From: DIGJ01 sp031553075
Lineage (GTDB): Bacteria > Bacillota > Clostridia > Lachnospirales > Lachnospiraceae
DNA length: 64,000 nt
Direction: 5' to 3'
Assembly: GCA_031553075.1 (NCBI GenBank)
Contig: JAVBLX010000110.1
Coordinates: forward strand, 29,746-93,745
In this document: positions 27,261 to 36,336 of the stretch, one piece after another
Numbering within the stretch: position 1 is the stretch's first letter
Layout of the letters: each line of letters begins with the position of its first letter
Made by a program: the position numbers and the translations under genes
The notes under the pieces: model-generated
The model's input: only the letters and a program-made list of their open reading frames with translations
What the model was told of the DNA's origin: nothing
Databases searched by the model: none

Positions 27261-29105
27261 ATGGTGGAAAATATAATTTGGACAGATAGTGTGCTTCGGT
27301 CTGCTGTGGCTGATAACATGAACCAGGAGGAAGCCAGAGTAAGCTTGAGCAATGAGAAAAAAGAAGATATCCTGCTTTACTTTCAACCATCCCAGATATA
27401 TTTTATGACCAAAATTGAAGAAGAAGCTTATTTAGTATCCAGTCAGGGCGGGGAGACCGCCCTGACTGGTTGTGAACAGGGGTGGATTCTTCCTTTGGAT
27501 GGTCAGGATGAGATTGGAGCAATTGAAATCAAGACAGCAGGCGGAGTGGAAGCTGATTGTGGAAATGATGAAATTGTGGTTCGGATAAAAAGCGGGGAAT
27601 GTACCTTAATCCGTCATGCCAGTCGACCTCATGCTGACTTTTTTGGAAATCAATATGCCTTTACATTTGAACAGGGAGAGATGCTGGAAAAGACCCTTGC
27701 AGAGTTTTACTGGGGGACTTTGCTGCCTAGCGTGATTGAACGGACAAAAGCCGTGGATTATCCTATTTGGAGGGGATACGTGGTTAGTACCCTCCAACCG
27801 GGAGAGTATGCCGGGACTTATCCCGATGTGGATCATGAATTTCAGTGTAAGGGACGTTTGGCTTTATCCGGCGGTTTTGAATTAGGAGTGGTAAAACGGA
27901 TGATGGAGCTTCAGTTCAAACTGATGAAAGAGGATCCCATCCAGTTATGGAGAAATCCCTGCGCCATCCAGCCAAATGGGGTAAGAGAATATCACGTAAG
28001 AAGAAACAGCCAGGATGGAACGGTCAATGCCGAGATGTTTTTGGTAACCGGAAATATTGAAGTACTGGAAACGGCTTGGCTTTATACTGCAGCGACCAAG
28101 GATTTACAGTGGCTGAAAGAAAACATAGAAAATCTGGAGGGTTCTGCTTCCCTGGTGGAACACTTGACCGATGGAAATGGGCGGCTGTGGTCGGATGTAT
28201 ATTATGAAGACCAGGTTATGAAGGATGGAATGGAATGCATGTCAGCAGCAATGGCGGCAAATGCATACAGAAAGTTGGCTGATTTGGAAGAACTCCTTGA
28301 TCGGAAGGATAAGGCAGAGCATTATCGGAAGCAGGAAAAGCACCTGGCAGAAGCGATGGTGAAGCCGGTACCGATGGGCTTCTGGGATGAGGAGAAGAAC
28401 CGGTTTGCTGACTGGATCGACCGGAATGGAGAGGTTCATGACCATATTCATTTATTGGCTAACAGTCTTCCCGTATTATTTTCATATACGTCCAAAGAAC
28501 AGGCAGCAGCAGTAGATCGTCTGATTCAGGAGAATTTAGGAGAATTACAACGTTTTCCAACCTTTTTGTCCGCTTGTATTGAGGATTATACCGATAGTGA
28601 AATCGGGGACGGCGGACCATATGATTTATGCGCCGCCGGACGTTACTGGTGCTGGGATGCGGCATACTGGGCGAATAAGCAGGATGGAGCAATGTTGTTC
28701 CAGCAGCTTTGTATGGTGGCGGAACAGGCAAAGTTGGATCAGTATAAGATGGGTGAGCGTTATGACATGAACCATGTATATTATCAAAGCGATATAAACT
28801 GGCATGGGGCGCCCTACTATTATGAATATCCCTGTGTATTCTCATGGGTTTTAATTCATGATTATCTGGGAATTACCCATGATTTGGAAGTGGATTTATC
28901 CATAGCCCCCCGGTTGACATCCTATGGAAGGGTTGCAATGGACAGCTACCAAGTGGAATACGAATACTCCCAGGAAGGCTTTCGTCTGAAGAATCAGGCA
29001 GCTGAGACCAGAAAATTCCGCATTTCTTTTGCGGTTCTTTATCCGGGAAAAGAGGAAATGGTGGTTTCTTTGAAGGCAGGCGAGGAAATATTTATTGAAA
29101 AATAA
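27261..29105 (+). CDS. Putative six-hairpin (alpha/alpha)6 glycosidase of unassigned family
   Basis: 614 residues without signal peptide. The C-terminal two thirds contain repeated helical hairpins with acid- and Trp-rich loops (GGPYDLCAAGRYWCWDAAYW; SDINWHGAPYYYEYP), the look of GH15/37/63/65/78-type (alpha/alpha)6 barrels, preceded by a beta-rich N-terminal domain. No catalytic pair can be assigned with confidence. It starts 11 bases after the binding-protein stop and lies directly before lacL, so it probably trims the imported oligosaccharide before galactosidase action. Could equally be a phosphorylase or a rhamnosidase-like enzyme. Confidence 0.7.
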   Translation: MVENIIWTDSVLRSAVADNMNQEEARVSLSNEKKEDILLYFQPSQIYFMTKIEEEAYLVSSQGGETALTGCEQGWILPLDGQDEIGAIEIKTAGGVEADCGNDEIVVRIKSGECTLIRHASRPHADFFGNQYAFTFEQGEMLEKTLAEFYWGTLLPSVIERTKAVDYPIWRGYVVSTLQPGEYAGTYPDVDHEFQCKGRLALSGGFELGVVKRMMELQFKLMKEDPIQLWRNPCAIQPNGVREYHVRRNSQDGTVNAEMFLVTGNIEVLETAWLYTAATKDLQWLKENIENLEGSASLVEHLTDGNGRLWSDVYYEDQVMKDGMECMSAAMAANAYRKLADLEELLDRKDKAEHYRKQEKHLAEAMVKPVPMGFWDEEKNRFADWIDRNGEVHDHIHLLANSLPVLFSYTSKEQAAAVDRLIQENLGELQRFPTFLSACIEDYTDSEIGDGGPYDLCAAGRYWCWDAAYWANKQDGAMLFQQLCMVAEQAKLDQYKMGERYDMNHVYYQSDINWHGAPYYYEYPCVFSWVLIHDYLGITHDLEVDLSIAPRLTSYGRVAMDSYQVEYEYSQEGFRLKNQAAETRKFRISFAVLYPGKEEMVVSLKAGEEIFIEK

Positions 29106-29145
29106 GTTTTAACAAACATTATAAAAGAATGTGAAGGACAATATT

Positions 29146-31128
29146 ATGGATGCTCGGGATAAAAATATTGATAAGTACAAAAATAAGAAAGCAGATTATG
29201 CTTTGGCAAGCGGAACCGTTCGATTTGAGGATTCCCATAAAAAAGAAGCAGACATCAGATGGCTGGATGATCCGGAAGTATTTCGTGTGAATCAGCAGGA
29301 AGCACACAGCGATCATGGGTTTTACATCAGCCGGGAGGAAATGAACGAAAAGAGAAGCTCACTGCTTCAATCCCTGAATGGGGAATGGTTGTTTTCCTAT
29401 GCCGTAAATGCGGCAGAAAGACCTGAGAGGTTTTACCAGCCGGGATTTGAAGCTTCGGGATTTGATAAAATCCATGTACCAGGCCATATTGAACTTTCCG
29501 GCTATGATAAAATTCAATATATTAACACCATGTATCCATGGGAAGGTCACATTTTCAGAAGACCTGCTTACAGTCTTTCCACGGATAACCTGGCAGAAGG
29601 TTCCTTCAGTCAGGCGTCCTATAATCCGGTTGGTTCTTACTTGAAAGTGTTTGATTTAAAGGAAGAGTTGGCAGGAAAGCCGGTGATAATATGCTTTGAA
29701 GGTGTGGAAGAGGCCCTTTATGTGTGGCTTAATGGAGACTTCATTGGATATGCTGAGGACAGCTTTACTCCTTCGGAATTTAATCTAACCCCTTACATAA
29801 AGGAAAAAGGAAACGTACTGGCCGTGGAAGTCCATAAAAGAAGCACGGCGGCATATTTGGAAGATCAGGATTTCTTTCGTTTCTTTGGTATTTTTAGAAA
29901 TGTAACGTTATATGGAAAGCCCTCTCTTCATGTAGAGGATTTATGGGCAAAACCAATATTGCAGGAGGATAATGTTTCTGGCAGCTTTGGTTTGGCGCTA
30001 AAGCTCTCCTCGATGGAAGTGGTTGGTACGGTGAGAGTAACGGTCACGGATGGTGAAAATAAGGTGTGCTTTCAGGAAATAAGGAAAATCAGTGAAAAAG
30101 TAACGTTTGAACAAACGGAAATAGGAAGCGTGATCCCCTGGGATAACCACAATCCCTATTTATATCTTCTCATTATAGAACTGTTGGATTCCCAGGACAA
30201 ATTAATTGAAATTGTCCCTTATAAAATCGGTTTCCGCCGGATTGAAATTCAAAATAAAATTATGCTTTTAAATGGAAAACGTCTGATCATCAATGGCGTG
30301 AACCGTCATGAATGGAGCGGGAAAAATGGACGTTGGATTAGCCAAAAAGAGATGGAATGGGATATGGAGTGCCTGGTTCGGAACAACATAAATGGAGTAA
30401 GAACCAGCCATTACCCCAACCAGATTCCCTGGTATTACCTGTGTGATGATAACGGGATTTATGTTATGGCAGAAACCAATCTGGAGTCTCATGGTTCCTG
30501 GCAGAAAAGAGGAGCGGTAGAGCCTTCGTGGAATGTACCGGGAAGTATCCCTCAGTGGCGGGAGGCCGTAATAGACCGGGCGAGAACCAATTTTGAAACG
30601 TTTAAAAATCATACTTCCATTTTATTCTGGTCATTAGGAAATGAGTCCTATGCCGGAGACAATCTGGAACAGATGAATACTTTTTATAAAGAAGCGGATC
30701 CCAGCCGGTTGGTTCATTACGAAGGAGTTGTACAAAACCGGACCTATGAGGATACCATTTCCGATATGGAAAGCAGAATGTATGCCAAACCGGAGGAAAT
30801 CAAAGCTTATTTGGAAAGTAACCCCAAAAAGCCATTTATCCTGTGTGAATATATGCACGATATGGGAAATTCTTTGGGAGGAATGAAATCATATATTGAT
30901 CTGCTTGATCAATATGAAATGTATCAGGGGGGCTTTATCTGGGACTACATTGACCAGGCGCTCTGGGTGGAGGATGAGGTTACCGGAGAGGAAGTGCTCC
31001 GCTATGGAGGGGATTTTGATGACCGTCCATCGGATTATGAATTTTCAGGAAATGGAATCGTATTTGCAGATCGAACAGAGAAACCAGCTATGCAGGAGGT
31101 AAGGTATTATTATGGTTTGCACAGATAA
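29146..31128 (+). CDS. lacL: Beta-galactosidase large subunit (GH2)
   Basis: 660 residues: sugar-binding jelly roll, immunoglobulin-like domain and TIM barrel of GH2, with acid/base E500 in WSLGNES and nucleophile E568 in ILCEYMHDMGNS. It stops where full-length LacZ would continue into its C-terminal beta-sandwich, which is supplied by the next gene. ATG 29146 has AAGGA 8 bases upstream. The reading frame shifts +1 into lacM with a 17-base overlap, the arrangement I recall for lactobacillus and Leuconostoc LacL/LacM, so this is a natural heterodimer rather than a broken lacZ. Cytoplasmic hydrolysis of beta-galactosides. Confidence 0.9.
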   Translation: MDARDKNIDKYKNKKADYALASGTVRFEDSHKKEADIRWLDDPEVFRVNQQEAHSDHGFYISREEMNEKRSSLLQSLNGEWLFSYAVNAAERPERFYQPGFEASGFDKIHVPGHIELSGYDKIQYINTMYPWEGHIFRRPAYSLSTDNLAEGSFSQASYNPVGSYLKVFDLKEELAGKPVIICFEGVEEALYVWLNGDFIGYAEDSFTPSEFNLTPYIKEKGNVLAVEVHKRSTAAYLEDQDFFRFFGIFRNVTLYGKPSLHVEDLWAKPILQEDNVSGSFGLALKLSSMEVVGTVRVTVTDGENKVCFQEIRKISEKVTFEQTEIGSVIPWDNHNPYLYLLIIELLDSQDKLIEIVPYKIGFRRIEIQNKIMLLNGKRLIINGVNRHEWSGKNGRWISQKEMEWDMECLVRNNINGVRTSHYPNQIPWYYLCDDNGIYVMAETNLESHGSWQKRGAVEPSWNVPGSIPQWREAVIDRARTNFETFKNHTSILFWSLGNESYAGDNLEQMNTFYKEADPSRLVHYEGVVQNRTYEDTISDMESRMYAKPEEIKAYLESNPKKPFILCEYMHDMGNSLGGMKSYIDLLDQYEMYQGGFIWDYIDQALWVEDEVTGEEVLRYGGDFDDRPSDYEFSGNGIVFADRTEKPAMQEVRYYYGLHR

Positions 31129-32095
31129 AAAGACAGAGCAGGAGAACCTGCTTGAGATTGTATATGGAGATGTCAACCTTGGAGTCTGGGGAAGGGATTT
31201 TCACTATATTTTTTCTTATCAAAAAGGCGGATTGGAATCCCTGGTAATGGACGGAAGGGAATGGCTATACCGTCCACCAATGCCAACCTTCTGGCGTGCT
31301 GTCACAGACAATGACCGGGGAAGTCAGTTTCCTCTTCGCTCTGGTATGTGGCTTAGTGCAGATACCTTTCTTCGCTGCATTCGGTTTGAAGTATTTGTGG
31401 ATGGGGAAAAGGTGAGTACGATTCTTCCGCCGGAAAACAATTGCCATCAGGAAGGAGAGCGGGCAGAAACGGTAAAAGTAATGTTTACTTATGAAACGAT
31501 TACGGTGCCGGCAACCCAGGTAGAAGTTTCCTATGAGGTAAGGAAAGAGGGAGCGATTGGTGTAGAAGTGCATTATCATGGCAGGGAGGGATTGCCGGAG
31601 CTTCCGGTGTTTGGAATGCGGTTTATCATGCCGACCAAAGCGACGGGCTACCAATATGAAGGTTTATCGGGAGAAACCTATCCAGACCGGATGGCAGGAG
31701 GAGTTCCTGGTGTTTATCAGGTTGAGGGACTTCCCGTTACCAGATATCTGGTACCACAGGATTGCGGCGTCCATATGAAAACAAAATGGCTGGAAGTGGA
31801 GCGGGTCACTACACTAAATAGCAGTAATGTAAGGAAGGAACCCTTTTCACTCCGATTTGAGAATAAGGGAGAAGAATTTGCTTTTTCTTGTCTTCCTTAT
31901 ACCGCACTGGAATTGGAAAGTGCCACCCACCGGGAAGAACTGCCTCTGCCAAGAAGGACCATAGTTACCATTCTTGGAGCGGTAAGAGGAGTGGGCGGGA
32001 TTGATAGCTGGGGCACCGATGTGGAAGATGCTTATCATATTGATGCCACAAGGGATATCTTATATTCCTTTGAGATAAGGAAAGGCTCAAAATAA
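31112..32095 (+). CDS. lacM: Beta-galactosidase small subunit
   Basis: 327 residues matching the C-terminal beta-sandwich (Bgal_small_N) of LacZ: PTFWRAVTDNDRG near residues 51-63 is diagnostic, and YTALELESATHREELP is near the end. It overlaps lacL by 17 bases and has its own AGGAGGT ribosome site within lacL. It completes the active site of LacL in the heterodimer. Last gene of the importer operon. Confidence 0.9.
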   Translation: MVCTDKKTEQENLLEIVYGDVNLGVWGRDFHYIFSYQKGGLESLVMDGREWLYRPPMPTFWRAVTDNDRGSQFPLRSGMWLSADTFLRCIRFEVFVDGEKVSTILPPENNCHQEGERAETVKVMFTYETITVPATQVEVSYEVRKEGAIGVEVHYHGREGLPELPVFGMRFIMPTKATGYQYEGLSGETYPDRMAGGVPGVYQVEGLPVTRYLVPQDCGVHMKTKWLEVERVTTLNSSNVRKEPFSLRFENKGEEFAFSCLPYTALELESATHREELPLPRRTIVTILGAVRGVGGIDSWGTDVEDAYHIDATRDILYSFEIRKGSK

Positions 32096-32234
32096 TCATC
32101 TATTTGCAGAGGCTGCTGATGCGCCGATTCAGGTCATTTAGAAGAAAGCCACTACCTATTCGGAAACGAAACCGAATTACCGGCATAGAATAAAATAAGA
32201 AATTTTGTGCAGGTATTTTATTTTGAAGGAAGAA

Positions 32235-33950
32235 ATGGAAATATATCAAGTATCGGCTGAAAGGTGCAGAGATGTAATTTACAGTGAGGCCTATGGGGAT
32301 TTTATCGTTGCTTACCCAGGTCAATTGGTTGGGATACCGGAGGAGCAGCAGAGGGAATGCGTCCAACTGGTAACCGATTCTTCTGTAATTGTATATGTTC
32401 CGATTAGTGGAAGCCAGAGTATTAATTTCCGCTCCTTTGGGTATGCCACGATTCCCAAGCTTTATGGACTTCTAGATACTTCCAGCATGGAAAGCATTGG
32501 TGTTCTTCGGGTGAGGCGACAACCTTATGTAGACTTACTGGGTCAGGGGGTGCTGATTGGAATTATTGATACGGGAATCGATTATCAGCATCCGGTTTTT
32601 CGTCAGGCAGATGGGACGACCAGAATACAGGCGATATGGGATCAGACTCAGCGGGAGGGGACACCGCCGATTGGTTTTCTATATGGTGGTTATTACGACC
32701 AGGATGATATTAATGAAGCTCTTCGGTCAGATGATCCGTTGTCCATCGTTCCGGTTACCGATTTGGAAAATGGACATGGAACATTTATGGCAGGAATTGC
32801 GGCTGGTGGAGAAGAGGAGGAAGATGACTTTACAGGTGTCGCACCCCAGGCGGGGATTATGATGGTAAAGCTGAAAGAAGCAAAAAACAATTTAAAGGAA
32901 TATCATTGTGTGAGTCCTCAAGCCCTTGCTTATAGTGAAGCGGATATTATGCTTGGGGTACGTTTTTTGATCGAAGAAGCAGTACGTTTGCTCAGACCCC
33001 TGGTAATTGTTTTTGGGATTGGTACAAACAGCGGAAATCACGATGGTCAAACACCACTTTGCAGAATTTTGGATCGTTACAGTTTAAGAGAAGGAATTGC
33101 GATTGTAGTCGCAGGTGGAAATGAAGGAAACCGGGGGCATCACTATGAGAAGTTAATTATGCCGCCGGGAGAAAGTGAAGAAGTCGAGGTGAAAGTGGAA
33201 GAAGGGGAATTTGGTCTGTCAATCGAATTGTGGGCAGAGTCGCCAGCGTTGTTTTCGGTGGGGATTATTTCGCCTCTTGGCGAAGAAGTTCGAAAAGTTC
33301 CGATTCAGGACAGGGCGCTCCAGCAGTTTCGTTTTCCCTTTGAGGATACCCTGGTATTAGTGGAATATATCGTGGTGGAACAGCTTACCGGAGACCAGAT
33401 TGCTCTAATCCGTTTCAGGGATCCTACACCAGGTATCTGGAGAATTGTGGTATATAATGAGAGCCCGGATGCAGCCGGATATAATATGTGGCTGCCCATG
33501 GAACAATTTATCAAAGAGGGCACTTACTTTATTCAGCCACAGCCCAATACGACCTTATGTGAACCCGGTAACACGGATAATGTTATGACTATGAATGCTT
33601 ATAATCATTATGACGATAGTATATATTTACATGCCAGCAGGGGGTATACCCTTTCAGGAGAGCGCAAACCTGATTTATCAGCCCCCGGCGTAAATATATA
33701 TGGACCATTGCCAGGGGGACGATTTGGGCGAATGACAGGCTCTTCCATTGCGGCAGCCCATGCAGCAGGGTGCGCAGCCCTTATGCTTGAATGGGGAATT
33801 GTAAAAGGGAATGCACCGTATATGCAGACGGTACGGATTACCAATTATTTTGTCCGAGGGGCACGAAGAAAGAATATTATATATCCTAATCGGGAATGGG
33901 GGTACGGGGAACTGGATTTTTATGGGGTGTTTGAGGAAATATTCTTTTAG
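32235..33950 (+). CDS. Csp-like S8 family serine protease (paralogue)
   Basis: 571 residues, closely similar along its whole length to the protease at 265-1977. Triad D112, H181, S504 (TGSSIAAAHAAG), with N296 in the oxyanion site. The ATG at 32235 follows GAAGGA; a longer frame from a TTG at 32205 lacks a site. As with its paralogue there is no signal peptide. Both proteins retain a full triad, unlike C. difficile CspA and CspC, so both could be active germination-type proteases. The gene follows lacM by ~140 bases, with a small hairpin between (ATTCGG/CCGAAT) but no clear T tract, so partial read-through is possible. Confidence 0.9.
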   Translation: MEIYQVSAERCRDVIYSEAYGDFIVAYPGQLVGIPEEQQRECVQLVTDSSVIVYVPISGSQSINFRSFGYATIPKLYGLLDTSSMESIGVLRVRRQPYVDLLGQGVLIGIIDTGIDYQHPVFRQADGTTRIQAIWDQTQREGTPPIGFLYGGYYDQDDINEALRSDDPLSIVPVTDLENGHGTFMAGIAAGGEEEEDDFTGVAPQAGIMMVKLKEAKNNLKEYHCVSPQALAYSEADIMLGVRFLIEEAVRLLRPLVIVFGIGTNSGNHDGQTPLCRILDRYSLREGIAIVVAGGNEGNRGHHYEKLIMPPGESEEVEVKVEEGEFGLSIELWAESPALFSVGIISPLGEEVRKVPIQDRALQQFRFPFEDTLVLVEYIVVEQLTGDQIALIRFRDPTPGIWRIVVYNESPDAAGYNMWLPMEQFIKEGTYFIQPQPNTTLCEPGNTDNVMTMNAYNHYDDSIYLHASRGYTLSGERKPDLSAPGVNIYGPLPGGRFGRMTGSSIAAAHAAGCAALMLEWGIVKGNAPYMQTVRITNYFVRGARRKNIIYPNREWGYGELDFYGVFEEIFF

Positions 33951-33996
33951 ATATATTATTATTGACACTTGATGGTATAGTATTTATAGAAGCATT

Positions 33997-34035
33997 CATT
34001 TGAAGTGGGGTGCAACTTGTACCCCACTTCAAATG
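33997..34035. promoter_or_regulatory. Perfect 15-bp hairpin downstream of the second protease
   Basis: CATTTGAAGTGGGGT and ACCCCACTTCAAATG are exact inverted copies around a 9-base loop. There is no T tract on either side, so it is not a standard terminator. It may protect the 3' end of the protease mRNA or be a relic of a small inverted-repeat element. Confidence 0.6.
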
Positions 34036-34133
34036 ATTACTTCCGAGATTTGTTTGAAAAGAAAAGTTGAGAATAAGTGCACATATTTGTGTACAATTTT
34101 GTACAACGATGAGTTGTGTAAAGAAAGCTTAAC

Positions 34134-34162
34134 TTGTGAAAGAGTCCTATGTTTGATATAAT
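34134..34162 (+). promoter_or_regulatory. Sigma-A promoter of the first PerM/AI-2E-type gene
   Basis: TTGTGA (34134-34139), exactly 17 bases, then a perfect TATAAT (34157-34162), about 30 bases before the start codon. Confidence 0.8.
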
Positions 34163-34194
34163 GTTTTCATAAAAATGAATCTGGAGGACAGGTC

Positions 34195-35223
34195 TTGGAG
34201 TACGTAGTAAATTTTCTTAAGAGTGCCGCATTTAAGCGGTTTTTGACCCTTTGTGTGTTGGCTATATGTTTGTATGCTATGCGCAGTATGATGAATCTGC
34301 TGTTAATGACCTTTCTATTTTCTTATATTTTTTACGGACTGGACAAAGCGGTTACCAGATATTTACCCATGGTGCCGAATAAGGTTTCCAAGGTACTGCA
34401 GCTGGCGGTGTTTGCAATTGCCTTTGGTGGCGGGATCTACGCCATCGTTAATTTTATTCCAGGAATCGTCGCTCAGATTCAACAGGTTTCCGGTGAGGTT
34501 ATGGAATTTTATAACGAACCTACGGAAAATGAGATACTCAGCTTTTTTAAAGGCATTATAGAACAAGCTTACTTTACAATATTTTCAGCCCAAAGTATGA
34601 ATTATGCAACCAAGGTGGTTACCAATATCAGTCATGTGGGATTAAATGTACTGCTTTCCCTTGTTCTCAGCGTGTTCTTTATGTTGGGACGGAAGGAAAT
34701 CATACAGTTTACCGCCAAATTTAAAAAGAGTAAGATTTCGACTATCTACAATGAGATAGCATTTTTTGGTCAGAAGTTTGTCTCTTCATTCGGAAAGGTA
34801 ATTGAGGTTCAGTTTTTGATTGCCCTTGTAAATGGCCTTTTATCTACGGTTGGTCTGATGATAATTGGTTTTCCAAATATAATCGGGTTTGCTGTGATGA
34901 TTTTTGTATTAGGACTTATTCCCGTTGCCGGTGTTATGATTTCGCTGATACCACTTTGTCTGATTGCCTTTAATATCAATGGTCTGGTCACAGTTGCATA
35001 TGTACTGGTTATGATTGCCCTGCTTCATGCTTTGGAAAGCTATATTTTAAATCCCAAGCTGATGTCCTCCAAAACAAAGCTTCCAGTGTTTTATACCTTT
35101 GCAATCCTTATTGTTTCGGAGCATTTCTTAGGTATTTGGGGATTGATTATTGGGATTCCCATGTTTATGTTTATTCTGGAGATTTTAGAGGTTCCTCTTA
35201 CTGCGATTTCAAAGGAAAGATAA
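34195..35223 (+). CDS. AI-2E/PerM family membrane protein
   Basis: 342 residues, around seven to eight membrane helices, with the family pattern in the middle (ALVNGLLSTVGLMIIGFPN, then GLIPVAGVMISLIP) and ESYILNPKLM near the end. The family includes AI-2 exporters and Na+/H+ antiporters; the function here is unknown. It begins with TTG, 7 bases after TGGAGG, with a strong promoter upstream and a terminator just after, so it is monocistronic. A second family member is at 62701-63837. Confidence 0.85.
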   Translation: MEYVVNFLKSAAFKRFLTLCVLAICLYAMRSMMNLLLMTFLFSYIFYGLDKAVTRYLPMVPNKVSKVLQLAVFAIAFGGGIYAIVNFIPGIVAQIQQVSGEVMEFYNEPTENEILSFFKGIIEQAYFTIFSAQSMNYATKVVTNISHVGLNVLLSLVLSVFFMLGRKEIIQFTAKFKKSKISTIYNEIAFFGQKFVSSFGKVIEVQFLIALVNGLLSTVGLMIIGFPNIIGFAVMIFVLGLIPVAGVMISLIPLCLIAFNINGLVTVAYVLVMIALLHALESYILNPKLMSSKTKLPVFYTFAILIVSEHFLGIWGLIIGIPMFMFILEILEVPLTAISKER

Positions 35224-35236
35224 ATTATATTGGCTG

Positions 35237-35268
35237 AAGGACTGTAATTTGAGTTACGGTCCTTTTTT
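35237..35268 (+). terminator. Terminator after the first PerM/AI-2E-type gene
   Basis: AAGGACTGTAA and TTACGGTCCTT pair with one mismatch, followed by TTTTTT. Confidence 0.8.
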
Positions 35269-35280
35269 AATATGTTAAAC

Positions 35281-35309
35281 TTGAATTTCGCATGTATTTG
35301 AAGTATGCT
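35281..35309 (+). promoter_or_regulatory. Promoter of the DUF3990 gene pair
   Basis: TTGAAT (35281-35286), a 17-base spacer and TATGCT (35304-35309), just after the preceding terminator and 40 bases before the ATG. Confidence 0.6.
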
Positions 35310-35349
35310 TTATTTATATAAAAAGAGCAGGCAAGTGAGGTGAGGCGAT

Positions 35350-35829
35350 ATGTCAAAAATGACAGTATATCACGGAAGCCATTTGACAATTGAAAAGCCA
35401 GAGATAATAGTAGGGCGGAATACAAAAGATTTTGGGGATGGTTTTTATTGTACGATTATGAAAGAGCAGGCGGAACGTTGGGCGAGACGATATGAGAATC
35501 CGATTTTGAGTATTTACGAAGTAAGGGTAAATACCCAGCTGAAAATTCTGGAGTTTAAAGAAATGACAGAGGAATGGCTGGATTTTATTATTGCTTGTCG
35601 GCATGGTATTCACCATGAGTATGATATTGTAATCGGTGCAATGGCAGATGACCAGATTTACAATTTTATATCTGATTACATGGAAGGAAGTATAACCAGA
35701 GAACAATTTTGGGTTATGGCAAAGTTCAAGTATCCGACTCATCAGATAAATTTTTGTACCACATCAGCTTTGGCATGCTTAGAATATCGTGGTTATGAGG
35801 AGGTGTCCTATGACAGGGAGAGAAGATAA
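35350..35829 (+). CDS. DUF3990 family protein, ADP-ribosyltransferase-like fold
   Basis: 159 residues. The sequence has the outline I associate with DUF3990, placed in the ADP-ribosyltransferase clan: TVYHGSH with H8, then KDFGDGFYCT with Y33, and a late HQINFCTTSAL with Q132, matching the three motif positions (H-Y-E/Q) of NAD-binding toxins and transferases. No signal peptide. GTGAGGTGAGG precedes the ATG. It overlaps the next gene by 20 bases. A role as toxin or effector modified or neutralised by the partner is possible; NAD binding or turnover has to be shown. Family assignment is from memory of the motif. Confidence 0.7.
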   Translation: MSKMTVYHGSHLTIEKPEIIVGRNTKDFGDGFYCTIMKEQAERWARRYENPILSIYEVRVNTQLKILEFKEMTEEWLDFIIACRHGIHHEYDIVIGAMADDQIYNFISDYMEGSITREQFWVMAKFKYPTHQINFCTTSALACLEYRGYEEVSYDRERR

Positions 35830-36265
35830 AAAAGTAAATGACTTGTTTTTTACTTGCAGCCTCATTGAGTATATAGGAAGAAAAACAAAAAATAGACGCA
35901 GCAATATTGTAAATGCATTAGGTAAAAAGGAAATTGATAAGATATATGATTTGGCTGACGTATATCATAGTGACAATATAGATCGTGTCAGTGATGATTT
36001 TATTGAAAAATGTGGCATCGCCCCTGGGGATTTTGACAATGTTCAAGAATGTGGTTATGCGATTCCAACGCACTGGGATATTGGAAAAGTATATAAGAGA
36101 TTGATTTTAGGTGTTTCTGAAAAAAAGGAAATAGATGTAGTTGATGCTTTGATAGAAGTATATAATTCTTTTTTGTGCAGAGTCATTGATGATTATAATG
36201 GTAGCTTTTATTATGAAAATCCTCAGTATATACTGGAATGTTATATGAAGGAAACAATAATTTGA
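35810..36265 (+). CDS. Uncharacterised partner of the DUF3990 protein
   Basis: 151 residues, acidic and helical, no membrane segment. The N-terminal half (VNDLFFTCSLIEYIGRKTKN, later SDDFIEKCGI) resembles the short DUF3791-type proteins often encoded beside DUF3990, with an extra C-terminal helical part (DIGKVYKRLILG, DDYNGSFYYENPQYI). The ATG at 35810 has AGGAGG upstream and overlaps the DUF3990 gene by 20 bases, so the two products are made together. Antitoxin, substrate adaptor or second subunit are all possible. I do not know a function. Confidence 0.65.
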   Translation: MTGREDKKVNDLFFTCSLIEYIGRKTKNRRSNIVNALGKKEIDKIYDLADVYHSDNIDRVSDDFIEKCGIAPGDFDNVQECGYAIPTHWDIGKVYKRLILGVSEKKEIDVVDALIEVYNSFLCRVIDDYNGSFYYENPQYILECYMKETII

Positions 36266-36336
36266 TTCAAATAAATACACGTATTCAAATATATAAAATA
36301 AATATACGTATGCAATACGTAGCTGGGAGTAGCAAT

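Noticed and set aside
29146..32095. Frameshifted lacZ pseudogene
   Set aside because: The second frame has its own ribosome site, a sensible start and a 17-nt overlap matching known LacL/LacM heterodimers.
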